A DNA stretch of 64,000 nucleotides. It comes from Lutraria lutraria (lineage: Eukaryota; Mollusca; Bivalvia; Venerida; Mactridae). The stretch covers positions 11,738,414-11,802,413 of the forward strand of contig OZ026835.1 of the NCBI GenBank assembly GCA_964023205.1. Direction: 5' to 3'. A program made the translations under genes and the position numbers. Positions 1 to 26,800 of the stretch are shown in pieces (position 1 is the stretch's first letter; each line of letters starts with the position of its first letter). The notes under the pieces were generated by a model, which did not search any database, had not been told where the DNA came from, and was given only the letters and a program-made list of their open reading frames with translations.

Positions 1-3291
<3,291 letters not shown>

Positions 3292-3780
3292 TTTTACTCA
3301 AATCACAACCTCTTTGAAGTTTGTTTCATTTGTACCATACTTGGGTTGATATAAAAACATCGGTATCATTCGTGCTTTTCTAATTTATTTTTTGTTTTGA
3401 TGAGATGTCATTAAACATGGATTTCTCATGGTACTTTTAGAAGTTACATGTAGAATCTCGTCTTAAAACCTATTGCCATTTAGAGTAACTGCATATAAAC
3501 TTGTGTCATGTTGATCTCACATCTAAACACAAGCTACTTTAAGAAGGTTAAATCTAAATGTAAGTTAAAATTTAGGTGCATCATAATGTATTATGTATTG
3601 TGTAAGGAAAAATATGGTTGACATTTATGCGCAAAGGACTCAGTAATTCTTACTGGCAAACATTCATTAATTATAATTCTTTGTACTTTGGAAACTTTGG
3701 TTTTGTGTCCCTAAAGGCATTGATTTTTTGGAAATGCATAAATTTCCATTTGTCACATTGCATTATTGATATTTTTGGAC

Positions 3781-4283
3781 AAGCGTGTTGTCAGTCGTCC
3801 GTGTGCGCGGACGTGCGTGCGTCCAAAACCACAGGGCCTTTTGTGTGTAGCATCGTCTAGTGGACCTCTATCAATTTCATTCAAATTATGGCCCTGGAGT
3901 AAAAATTTGCTCTGCCCCGGGGGTAACTTGATTTTATAAAGACTTATATAGGAAATTTTAAAAACCTTCTTGTCCGAAATCACAAGGCCTAGAGCTTAGA
4001 TATTTGGTAAGAAGCATTGTCTAGTGGACCTCTACCAAGTTTGTCCAAAGCCAAAATGCCCCAGCCGGGGTTTACTCTTTTTTATATAATTATGCTTTCA
4101 TAGAATTTTTTAAAAAAAAAACGTCTTGTCAGAAATTGCAAGGCCTAAAGCTTAAATATTTACCCATTTGGCCCTCGGGTAAAACTTGGTCCCGTCCCCG
4201 GGTCATTTTATTTTACATAGGCTGATGATGTTTTCCATTTTTTTCTTATGAACGATATAGGGCCATCATAGCCCTGTTGTTTT
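3781..4283 (-). mobile_element. element of the AGAGGGCCAT family, reversed, 3' end missing
   Basis: Read on the minus strand it starts ACAACAGGGCTATGATGGCC and contains repeated ACCAAATATCTAAGC and GTCCACTAGACAATGC blocks. The same order is found in the plus-strand element at 22,516-23,409. It sits in the 3' flank of GFUS copy 1, and copy 2 lacks it at the equivalent place. Confidence 0.65.
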
Positions 4284-6137
4284 ATTAAGAATCTGATTAA
4301 TTTTATTTCATTCATCTATATATTACGTCGTTGTGCTTCTTTTAAATATTTCATGCCATTATAGTTTTATTTGTTGTGCTTGGTAAGTTAATGGATTTAA
4401 TAATTTAGGTTTTTTATTTATTATATAAGAAATATACAATTACATCTTCAGTGTTGCATTTAACCAAATCATTTCAATCTTTTATCGTAGATGTACATTA
4501 ATAATTCAACATATCGGGTTTGGGATATTTATTTTATACTGATTATATGTGTTTGTTCTTCTTTTATTGAACTAAAAATGGGACTTTCCTCGCTAGGCCC
4601 TTGTTGAATGGTCAGTACTGGTCAGTACAGGAAACCTGATTACATTAGGTGAACTTACTCGTATATAGCTTATTTTCTTTTACTAAAGCAGGGTGTTTCT
4701 ACTATGTATTTATTTACATTTTCGATGTTGAAATAGAACATCTGTTTCATTTCAACCTTCAATGTCATTAGAATATATTTTGTAATACGTGACAGTTGTC
4801 TTGAACTTTTCTATCTTTTTTCGTTTACTCGTTCAATTTTGAAGAAGTGCGATGGGTTATTTTCTATTTTCTGCCTTCAGGTCTGCCTACTACCTTGATA
4901 ACTATCTAATGATCGTTTACTAGCTCCCAAAACATGTTATTGACTTCAAGCTTTTCTAGGGCATCTTCCCAAGTAAACAAATTCAGGACAATGTTAATTG
5001 TTTGTTTTTGTGATTCTGTATATGTTTATATACAGTTGATTTAAAGTTAAATGAGATCCTCGCAACCGGGACAATCCCATATATGCGAGCTTTCACTATT
5101 TTAACATTGACTTTTCATTATATAGCCCGTCTTATAATTATGAACAATCTTAAAAATATAATAACATAAAAGAATATATAATATATTTTAGGCTATTTTA
5201 ATGAAAGTGTTTATGTGTGTCCATTGTTGAGTAAAATATTAAAGAAGAACTATTTTCTATAGGGAAACTGATAATATTTTATATACATTTTAACTTATTT
5301 AATTTCACACTATATGCATGCACATTAATATAGATAGTTTATTTTGAGGTTAGAATATAATTAACATAGCGTTAACAAATCCTGCTGTATTACATTTATC
5401 AATCATGTACTTATGGAACACAAGATCGTTTAAATCGACATTCAACTAAAGTTTTCCTCCTTAGGCAACTTATACCTAATATATAAATTACAAGTAGTCT
5501 ATGTGTCTAGCGCAATTGTATTGATGTGATCAAACATAATACTATTTAGTATCCACACATTCCTAAATTATAACGTCATCATCGTGTGTTTTTCAATTGT
5601 GGTTAGGAAACAAGTGCAACTAATTCACGACTTACGTGGCAGAATTGACACGCGATACAAAATATAACATAACAATTATTTTCACCATTTACAACGAAGA
5701 ATGAGCAAAATCGAATGCCGACACGTATTGATTGCTGCCATTCTGCGATTCATTTAAACTCGTCAATTTATTGAACAAAACCATTAAACGTTGAAATATA
5801 GTAGACCTACATTTAATTATTCACCCATATTGACAAGAACCATGTGCGACGATGTTCTGTTTGTTATGAACGACTATATCAAGCAGAAGGGTGAGGTCTC
5901 AACTGCGGTAGCACAAAGCTAAATGTTCACGTCATGGATATTTCTTCAGAATAAAGTCTGAACAGTTGCGGTTTTCTTCCAATGTAAAATCTTTGTCTGT
6001 GAGAAATCGCTGAATGTCAGTCTGATTTCTGAGTCGCAGAATGAAACATCCGCCATTTTGAATTTCCTCGCATGGTTACAACGAGATCGCGTTATCAATG
6101 GGGGTGCGGCTAAGATACGCTGGCAGGAAGGTCAACT

Positions 6138-6448
6138 GACGCATTAACTTGGGGTAATAGAATCTAATCTCATTTTTTCATTATTAATTTTTGATCTAGA
6201 ACCTAGTTGACGTACATATACATTACTAATGCTGCTAGACTGTTTATAAACAGTGAACAATATATATTCATTATTGAATCTACACATTACGCATGACGCA
6301 TTAACTTGGGGTAATAGAATCTAATCTCATTTTTTCATTATTAATTTTTGACCGAGAACCTAGTTGACGTACATATACATTACTAATGCTGATATACTGT
6401 TTATAAACAGTGAACAATATATATTCATTATTGAATCTACACATTTCT
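6138..6448 (+). repeat. tandem duplication, two 157 bp units
   Basis: The segment starting GACGCATTAACTTGGGG at 6138 restarts at 6295 and is nearly identical through ATTGAATCTACACATT. There are only a handful of differences, for example GATCTAGAACC against GACCGAGAACC. No gene is involved. Confidence 0.9.
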
Positions 6449-7080
6449 TAAGTAGCAACTGATAATCTTAATTAAATTTGGTATATAATTTCACTGTCCA
6501 TCATTGAAGAATCATTAAATTGAAATGAAGATTGTTACATAATATTATACCGAACAATATTTCTGTAATCAAATTGAAGGAAAAGCGGACTTCTGTTGAA
6601 CATGATGTTTTCGGGGACACTCAAATGAAAGGCCATGATAAAAAAAATACGCGAGAGGCAACCTAAAGTTGGATGGGGCCTTTTTGGTGAGAAGTTAACG
6701 TTACAGCAAATAATTGTTTTAAGTATGGCATTAACACCAGACTAACAGAATGTAGATTACTATTAAGACAATGCCATGTTTTGTTGCAGTTTTGTGTTTG
6801 TTTCTTATTGTGTTATTTATAAGTTCCACCTAACGACCGGTCCGGTTATACGACCGACTTGCTAATACAACTACTTTTCTAAAGCACAAGTTAACATTTT
6901 TCCTTATTATTTCAATGAATAAAAAGTCCAATAATACGACCGGTTCCTTATTCCGTGTAACGACCACTTCATTAAGCCAATCTGCAATAACTTGAGTTTA
7001 AAGTCCCCCTAAAGCGAGCATAAAAAATGATTATCTGACTGTATGTCTAGGTTGGTGGTAAGTAGGAAATTTGTATGTAG

Positions 7081-7097
7081 ATATATATATATATATA
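7081..7097. repeat. (AT)n microsatellite
   Basis: A run of about eight AT dinucleotides in intergenic DNA. Confidence 0.85.
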
Positions 7098-7883
7098 CGA
7101 GTTGATGTTTGTAAATTTCACCTTAGGCACTCATTTGCCAATCACTCATGTCAATGAACCTAAACTTCATTAGGATATCGACATTAAAAACATTTGAACA
7201 TTAAAATTTACCAAACATGTAACATACAACGACATACACAGATTGATTAATTTAGTATAAATCAAGTGAACATTTACATAGATAATGGTCAAGTTATGCA
7301 TTATATGAGTGAAAACACATAAAGTCATGATATGCATACAATGAGAATGAACATAACAGAAACTTGCAATTGTTAATCACAACCGATTAATATTCAAAAC
7401 TGAATTTCTTACAGCGAAATTTCTTTTATATACATAGACAAAATGACACGTTCTATGCAACTATTCTAAATGATTGGTAAATGTAAATATAGATGGATGT
7501 TCATACATATCTTTATGAAACATTTATTCTAGTGACAACAAAGCAAGAAAAAATACAAACAAAATGATACTCATCTTTTATATCTCGCTTAGAACAGCAG
7601 AAACAATATCTCTCTTCTGGTAAAATTCTAGGCCTATTACAAAACATGTATAATGACCTGTTTGTATCCTTAATGGACGAATAATTGACATAACACAAAT
7701 TTTATAAGGTTTCAGTTTGAAAAAACAAGTAAATTCATAAAGCTGTTCTATAAGTAATCTGTATGTTATTTGTATATGTCAAAGTAACAAATAATGTAAC
7801 AACAACAACAAACATTAATTTTCTATAATGTATTTCTTACCTTTATCAAATATTCTGTATACTTATAGACTGACTCACTATTA

Positions 7884-8131
7884 ATGTCCCGCATCCGTGT
7901 TCTAGTGGTTATGGTCGCTGACTTCAAATCACTGTAACCTATCACTGATAGAGGGTCGTGGGTTCGAGCCCAGCTACCGACCATGTCTCTTTATTTGAGA
8001 AAGTAGGCAGTTGCTTACGGAGGATGGGAGTCTGATTCTTCCCAAGAATATTGCTTAGTTGAACTGTCCGCCTCATATGATTTTGACTGTTGAAAAGGGG
8101 CGTAAAACTCATTATAAACAAACAAACAAAC
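7884..8131 (+). mobile_element. tRNA-derived SINE, full length
   Basis: The head resembles a tRNA: TCTAGTGGTTATGGTCGCTG as the A-box region and GGGTTCGAGCCC as the B box. It is followed by a body of about 130 bp and the tail GACTGTTGAAAAGGGGCGT, then a CAAA repeat. A reversed copy lies at 26,662-26,908. The head-body-tail layout is that of bivalve SINEs. Confidence 0.8.
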
Positions 8132-9077
8132 GCTATTAAAGACGTTTGCTACAGTTCGCAATATTTTTTACATAGACATATAAGCAAAATGAAAACTAAA
8201 CAATGATTGTTTTAAACTTTGCATGATAGTAGCATATGATAACAGTAACATTTTAAGCGAAAAAAATTGGGGGTCACTGATCTGCCCTTGAATTCGAAAT
8301 AATTTTTGTATCATTATACTAATTTAATACATATGTACTGCAAAATATGAACATGCCCTGTATACTCAATATATACATACATTAAACATGTGTATTGACT
8401 CCGAAGATTTGAAAACTGAAAAGCACGGGATCCTGAAGGTAAGACACGTTTCCGTCTCAATGTTTTAGTCATATTCACGATGGCCGCCACACTAGCCATA
8501 TCGAACTGCTTGTCTGACGAAAATAAGCATGGCACAAATGAAACAAAGTTTGTTTAAACAAACGTATTTTATGAGGTAGATAAAGTTTTTATGCATAAAC
8601 ATAAAAGGCCGGTTCGATTGGACTCTCGTAAGAAGATAATACGCCGGCTAGAAGAGCTCAAAGGACAAACACAATCGAACGCAATCGCAGCCGAAATGTT
8701 TGTATTCTGAATGTTAGGTATAATTAAAACTAACCGCCAAACCAATATTCTTTAAACCGTGTGGATAAACTAATGCACAATCTGACATTGTAAACAATGT
8801 TGTTTGGTCATGTGATTAATATCTCTTCCACCTCTTCTAACCATTGGGCGGAATAGATAGAAGAGCTTCTTAAATTAGAAGAACAGTTTGGAAGAGCTCT
8901 GTCTCTTCTGGCAGCTGTTCCATTTGACCAATCGATCCAGCCTATGGAGCACGTGGTCATAATAAACAGTTCCCTGTCATACTTACCATCTTCGGATTGG
9001 CTTGGACTATCATTTTGGCGGGAGTCAAACTGTCGAAGGGGCACTTTTTCTGTATACAAAAAATGTAATTATTTTGG

Positions 9078-9338
9078 TATAGTGCCATTTTATTAACCTG
9101 TCAAAGCTTCATAATTATACGGTCAATGATTGCATTTATGTTTAGCTTCGGTGAGGTTCGATTACTTTCGTAAGTTACACGATAATTCCCGTTTTACCGT
9201 TATATAAACACGTTGATTGGAACATTCCATAACGGTAAAATAAACGAAAACTATCGACTGTGGTACGAAGCTAAAGATAATCGCATCCAGCAACCGTGTA
9301 ATTATTCAGCTTTGACAGGTTAATAAAATCGCACTATA
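9078..9338. mobile_element. fold-back MITE, about 260 bp
   Basis: TATAGTG.CATTTTATTAACC at the left end is matched in inverted orientation by GGTTAATAAAAT.GCACTATA at the right. Pairing continues inward through CCTGTCAAAGCT and TTTAGCTTCG. It lies about 400 bp upstream of the first coding exon of GFUS copy 2. Confidence 0.75.
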
Positions 9339-9737
9339 CATGTATTGGGTAATCTGGACGTAAGTAAACACATATTGGTCGTCTCAGTATAAAAAATTTT
9401 GTGGTTTATCTATTTCGTTACATGCTACTCGTACATTGAACCTGCGACATTTTAAAATAGACGAGACGTTTTCATTGATTACCAATTAACAACTGCAGCA
9501 CGCATAACGTAAAAACAAATATAAGCGGATTAAATTCTCGTGGATTATTTATCAAGGTTTATGCCATTCTTCATATTTTTGTTTTTGGAATATATGCAAT
9601 GCTTATCCATTTCCTTGCTTATTAACGGCAACTTCTGCTTTGAACAGCTGAAAGATAGTCAAGAGAGAGCGTGATTGATTTACCTCTATATTAATAAATT
9701 TTAAATGCTTATGTTTATTTAAAAGCTAAAATAATGA

Positions 9738-20288
<10,551 letters not shown>

Positions 20289-22515
20289 TTTTATTGAAAA
20301 GAATTTCACAATTCCAGCCATTAAATCACTTTAATGCGCTTCATAGTACCTTGTATTATTATAAAATAATTTTCTTTTTGGCATTGTAAAGATTAATCTG
20401 TACACAACTTGTGTAGTCATAATTTGGGGAAATACCAATAGTATATAACATGTAGCTGTTTCTTGTCTTCCAACATACATGAACTAAATTTGTAAAATAC
20501 ATTTGTAATATGAAAAAGTCAGAATTGTTATTTTGTTGTGAGGTGTTTTCACAATATACTATTATACCAGTCACTGTACAATCATACTTTTTCTATTTAC
20601 TGACAATTCATCAAGGAAATATTTATAAGTTAAATTATTTATTTTTTGACATTCTTAGGTAGCGTGTGTCTTGATCAGGCAATATTAAACGCACTAACTA
20701 ATTACTATAGGAAAATAAAAGTTTTAACAATTGTTAGTTGAATTATACAATATTGCATTTATATAAGTCGTCTGCCATTCTTTACTTTATAAAATGTGTT
20801 TACTGCAACTTTGTGTCGACTTTTCCGATAAATGAAGTTGTGTTATATTTCTGCGTCATTCAGGCAGTTTATTCAAGTCACAAACTCCTTGAAGTTTGTT
20901 TCATTTGTATCATACTTAGGTTGTTATATACATTGATATTATTCATGTTTTGTTATTTATTTTTTGGTTTGAGGTGGTGGCATTGAACTAAAATTTCTAA
21001 TGGTGCTTTTAGTAGTTATATTACGCAATACATGTAGAATCTTGTCTCATTCAGGGACTTAAAACTTACATTCTATTGCACTTTAGTGTTACTAAATAAA
21101 AACTTGTGTCATGTTAATTTCACGTCTAATCTCAAGATATTTTGAGAAGTTTAAATCTTACAAGCAAGTTAAAATGTAGTTGCATAATAATGTATATACA
21201 TACACATTAATGCGCATAGTATTCTTAATGGTAGACATTCATTAACTAATTCCTGGCATACCAGCCAGCAGTATTTTGTGCTAATTTTCTCTCAAAGTGT
21301 AGTTTTTGACATAAGCCTCTTCATTGGTTTTGTACAAACTGTCATTTGTCACATTGCATTGTTAGCACAATCAAGTGGCAAAATCATATAATTATAAGAC
21401 ACTGCATTAATTGTTTTCAATGTTAATAAACATTGATACAATCTTGAGTGTTCAGATATACTTGCCCTTACAGTATATTCATTTAAATTAGGACTTCTGT
21501 TTAAGCGTATTTACTGGTTTTTTTTGTGTTTTTTTTTAATCTGATTAATTTAATGACCTGTTTTTATTCATGTTTATTTTACTTCAGTTCATTTTTGTTT
21601 CTTTTAGATATTTTTATCATTATATTCTCATTTATTGTGCTTGGTAATTCAATGAACACATATATTTTTTTTTTAATTATCATATTACTGGTTGCATTTA
21701 ACAAAATCATTTCAATCTTTTATCTTAGATGTGCATTAGCAATCTCTACCCAGAATTGTCGTTCCTTTCCAATCCACACATACGTTAGTGTGAGCGTAGC
21801 GGGAACGACAACTCTGGGTAGAGATTGGTGCATTAGTGTTGATCCATTTAACCATCTTTAGTTATTTTTTCTGTTGCATCTGAATCTCAAATATACTTTA
21901 AAAACTGTGAATTTATTTAAATACTTATTTATAACAAATGATGGATTGGATTAAACTACGATAACAACCTGATTTGGTGTGTTTTCTACTTGAAATGCAT
22001 CTCAGTCTATTATATCATAATTATTGAAATATGCGCAGGTGCGTAATGTACAGATATGTTTGTTTTTCTTGTGAAAAGTATCAAGGATAGAAGTTTTTCC
22101 TCCATATAGGAAGTTGATGTCTTTTTGTGGAAAGATAATCACTGGACAGTACAGTTAACCTGGTTTAGTTAGGTGAACCATTGGGTTCTTTATCTCAGTC
22201 AATGCTAAGTTAACTGTGAGCATATTAATGATGTTTCCCTTACAAACACAATTTGTGAAGTGAGTTTCAAAATACAACATGGAAATTTCACTCTTGATTT
22301 TAGGTACTGGCTGGTTAAGTTAATATAAATATGAATGATACGATGATCGTACTGGTAACTTTAAATTAATAGGGCCATGATGACCCTTTTGCTTGACAAT
22401 AAAGCATAAATGATGACAAAAAAATAGATACAATGTTCATACATTATAATTAAACAAAACAATTATTAGAAATTAATCATACATGTTTTCACTGAATATC
22501 CCACAGGAAAGTACA
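20289..22515 (+). other. 3' UTR and downstream flank of GFUS copy 2
   Basis: 20,290-20,867 is absent from copy 1. From 20,868 (TTTATTCAAGTCAC) the flank aligns with copy 1 from about 3,292, and alignment continues to about 22,180 (copy 1 about 4,660) with insertions. No coding sequence is recognised. The open frames at 20,738 and 21,526 are AT-rich chance frames. Confidence 0.65.
21740..21827. mobile_element. 88 bp MITE with 9 bp target-site duplication
   Basis: The inverted ends CAATCTCTACCCAGAATTGT and CAATCTCTACCCAGAGTTGT (the right end read inverted) enclose a short core. They are flanked by the direct repeat GTGCATTAG at 21,731-21,739 and 21,828-21,836. The paralogous site in copy 1 (about 4,492, GTACATTAA) is unoccupied. 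A 9 bp duplication is usual for Mutator-like elements. Confidence 0.88.
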
Positions 22516-23409
22516 ACAAGAGGGCCATGGTGGCCCCCATAATCGCTCACTAGAAAAAAAAACCTTGAAGAGAAGAACATTTTTCACTTTATCATATATG
22601 CGCCTATAGGGGAAGGGTCCATTCTGACCCCGAAGCCACAACTTGAACAATCTTGGTAGAGGCCCACTAGACAATGCTATACACCAAATATCTAAGTTCC
22701 AGGCAATGTAGTTTTTGACAAGAATATTTTTTTATACTTTCCTATATAGGCCTATATAAATCAAGTGGTGCCCAGGGCAGGGCCAATTTTTAGCCTGGGC
22801 CATAACTTGAACAAACTTGATAGAGGTTCACTAGACAATGCTACATACCAAATATCTTAGCTCAAGGCACAAGAAGATTTTTTAATTTTCTTATATAAGC
22901 TATAAAAAAGAGTAAATCCCTGGGCTGGGCCAATTTTGACCCCAGGGCAATAATTTGTACAAACTCTTTAGAGGTCCACTAGATGACTACACACCAAATA
23001 TCTAAGCTCTGCAATGTATTTTCTGACAAGAAGATGTGAAATCAAGTTACCCCTGGGGTAGAGCCACTTTTGTCACTAGGGGCATAATTTGAACAAATTT
23101 TGTTGAGGTCTACTACCCAATGCTACATACCAATTATCTAAGCTCTAGGCCCAGTGGTTTCGAACAAAAATATTTTAAAAGTTTTTCCTATTGGTTGTCA
23201 TGGCAACCAAAGTTTTAAATGAAATTTGATTTTTTTAACAACATTGCAAGGAACATTCCTGTAAAGTTATATAAAAATTGGCCAACTGGTTAAGAAGGAG
23301 TTGTTGTTTAAAGCAATTGTTGACGGACGGATGCACAGACTGATGGACGACAGACATCACACGATCACAAAAGCTTACTTTGAGCACTTTGTGCTCTGGT
23401 GAGCTAAAA
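22516..23409 (+). mobile_element. AGAGGGCCAT-family element with internal monomers
   Basis: It starts ACAAGAGGGCCATGGTGGCC and ends GAGCAC-TTT-GTGCTC hairpin, TGGTGAG, CTAA. Between these ends a monomer of about 130-165 bp recurs four times, marked by CTAGACAATGCTA or a variant near 22,668, 22,832, 22,979 and 23,112. A hairpin shortly before CTAA resembles a Helitron 3' end, but the flanking base is not the expected T. The superfamily is therefore unproven. Confidence 0.7.
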
Positions 23410-23864
23410 ATGTCTCAGGATACAATCATACAGCTAAGCATACATAATCACAGAATGTATAAAGGTAAATTATTATAAGCCAATATAAAATAACAAGTAC
23501 AAGAGAGCAATACTAATAATAAAATATCCCTGTCAAAATTATCTGTCAAAGATTGAATAGGAACTGGAGCGAGCTGAGGACAAATTTACTGGTAATTGAT
23601 CTTGACTGATCAAAAGATACTATACCCACAATCATACAGAACAAGGTTAAAGGAAAAATGAATGGCTGATAATTATTTTAAATGGCACAAGTAAAATGAT
23701 GTGATCCAATTAAACATCCAGTCAAGACATATTTTTATCAAATCCATATAGTTGTCTGTTCAACAGAATCATATCCATTTGCAAGAACTTTTGTATGTCT
23801 ATATGAATACTTCACAAGAAATACCTGATAACTATCAAACAAATAATACGATAGTGATTTAAAG

Positions 23865-26800
23865 CTATTTCAGAAATTCATAATTTCCCAACAGTTTAGG
23901 TGATGGTGGCATGTCATCGCACTGGTATTTTTTAACATCAATGTCTGGTATTTTGGCAGTCTCAGGCAAAGTTGATTTGAATCGACTGACTTGATCTGTC
24001 AATAATTTAGGTTCCGGAGGCGTGGCATTTTCCTTGTCATCATTGGCTGGTAGTGGTGTGTATCGTTTCACAATGCTGGTAGGTGGTTTCATCACTGAAT
24101 TAAAGACTCCAGTCATCTCAGATAAAGCCTAAAATAAAATGTAAACATTGTTTTGGATGTTATGCATGTTGCGAGGAGGACTATGTGGTAATTGTTATGG
24201 TCTCTGACCAGTAATCATTAGCTCCTAATCACTATCAAGGACTTATATACATACATGGATTGGCAACTTCCGTATTAACAGTTTAAACTAATAAAATCCT
24301 GCGATAATAAGACGTGAATCAACGGGAATACAAGCTATTTACAAAAGTGAAAATATCCGTGATAATCCGAATGATAATAACAGCAAACTAGAACTATCAC
24401 TAAAGGTGATGAATACCCCCAGATGCGGCCTTGACACAGATATTGTTACATTTAACAGAGGGAAATATAATGCATTTTCATTTTTTTAATACCTGCAAAT
24501 TGTTGCTTAGATATATCCTGACCAGTTTCTAAATATACATTATATAAAAAATAACAAAGGGCCATAACTCATTACAATTTACTTGGACAAAACCTATTGT
24601 GGACATGCACAACTTGGCAAACTACTTATCACTTTTAAGAAGTTTCAATGAATTCCTGCATGTAGTTGCTGAGAAATGGTACGGACAAAATTTACCTAAT
24701 TGTATAAAACAAAGGGCCATAACTCAGTGAAAATTAATCCAAACAAAACCTGGTTATTGCATGCACAACATGGCTTACTTTTTATAACTTCTGTGAAGTT
24801 TCATTGAATTCCTATGAGTAGTTACTGAGATATTGTATATACACTGTATAAAAAACAACAAAGTGCCATAACTCAGTGAAAATTTAACCAACCAAGACAA
24901 GCTTAATGCATGCACAACTAGGCTAACTACTCATCACTTCTGAGAAGTTTTATTGAATTCCTGGCAGTAGTCAATGAGAAATAGTCCGGACAAAATTTGC
25001 CTATTGTATATATTGTAGAAAAAGGGGTATAACTCAGTGAAAATCAATCCGAACGAATAATGCTTTAAGCATGCACAACTAGGCTTACTACTGATCACTT
25101 CTGTGAAGTTTCATTGAGATCCTGTGAGTAATTGCTGAGAAATTCTCCTGACAAAATTTGCCTATTGTATATACTGAATAAAAACAACAAAGGGGTATAA
25201 CTCAGTGAAAATTAATCCGAACGAAAAATGCTTTAAGCTAGCACAACTAGGCTTACTACTGATCACTTCTGTGAAGTTTTATTAGCTGAGAAATTCTCCG
25301 GACAAATTGTGTCTACAGACGCACGGACCGACCGACCGACCGGCCGACCAACCGACCGTCAAGCGTGAATCCAATATAGCCCCCATATATTTCATATCTG
25401 GGGGTATAAATATCCGTGGTATTCCGAATGTTTAATCTCGGAGACGAAAGGATTATAATTGATGTCCGCCATCTTGGAATTTAAAATGTTCGACTGATGC
25501 CTTTTTCAATGCTTATACTTAAGACTTTGTGGATTATAAATGTATCTCAATATCTTTAAGGAATTTGTTGCATCCTTTACCAATTTCCCGTGCCCAATTG
25601 CCAGAGTTTTTTTAGTATAATCAAATTCGTAAACACCCAATTACACCTGTCGGACATTGCCGAGTATATAGCAATGCATTGTGGGATCGCCAAACGATAT
25701 CGTTTGAGCTATTTTTAGCAGTTGCTAATCCATGTATGTATACAAGTCCTTGGCACTATTAGTTTGAATCCTATCTGAAACCCAACAAATTTAGCATGCA
25801 AGGAAGCTTTCGTGTTAGCTTACGAAAGGTTGGTGGTTCTATCTGGAGGTATGCCTTGGGATCTCCTCAAATTGCTAAAGCAAGCTTTGTCATGAATTTT
25901 GAGACAAGAAAATAAATTCATTAATTATTTGAGTTATGTTATGAAGTCCAACAGTGGAATGGTATTTAGTTACTTACCTCCAAACTGTAGGTAAAGTCAG
26001 GCTCAGCAGGTTCCATATCAATAAAACTATGAGTTAATGAACTCGGTTCAACTGATGAAGGATATTTTAACACTGTTTCTTCATTCTTTTCCGATTTAAA
26101 CAAACCTACGTTGATAGTCTTTTTGACTGGTTGCGCTGGTGCACTTTCAGAATAATGTTCTTTGGATTTAATCAAACCAGCCAAATTCATCTTAACGTCT
26201 TCATTTCTTTGATGACTATTCATCTTTGTGTGATCCACGGACCCAGGATTGGATTCCACTTCTCTAATACGAGGCATCTCTGATAGCGCAGGGCTGGCAA
26301 GAGCTGGATAGGAAATCAATGTAAGGTAATTGTTTAACTATTAAGTGGCAATACAAAGATTTACATAAGACATAAAAAATGTTTGTTTCTTGTTATCCGA
26401 CTGACCCTATTTTTGAAAACTAAATGCTTGAGTTAAGCCTGGTATCAATATAGATATCTTTACACACAACAAAGAACAAAAATGACAGGAATTCAAGATC
26501 TCCTAGGGATAAGCCTAGTGCTGGTGATAACGACGCTCGTTATAACTAAGTTTTACCGCAGTTATGATTCTTGCTCACTGCACTTCCTGTCACCACACTG
26601 TACTTAAATTTCAGGTTTCACCTGTGTTGCAAAAAGTTACTTTTAAAGAAATTGTGTGTTAGTTTGTTTCATGTTTGTTGTTTTACACCCCTTTTCAACA
26701 GTCAAGAGTCATGCGAGGCAGACAGTTTACCTAAACTAAACATGTTCCTGGGAAGAAAAAATACTAAACTTCCATCCTCCATGGCATAAGCAACTGCTTA

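Noticed and set aside
7884..7985. tRNA gene with TCA loop
   Set aside because: It continues directly into the SINE body and tail and has a reversed twin at 26,662.
21526..21861. 111-codon hydrophobic plus-strand frame
   Set aside because: It is AT-rich (Phe, Ile, Leu from T runs) in GFUS 3' flank, includes part of the 88 bp MITE, and the aligned sequence of copy 1 does not keep the frame.
24555..25260. CRISPR-like regular repeats
   Set aside because: The spacing reflects whole monomers of about 165 bp in a eukaryotic transposon, not short repeats with unique spacers.
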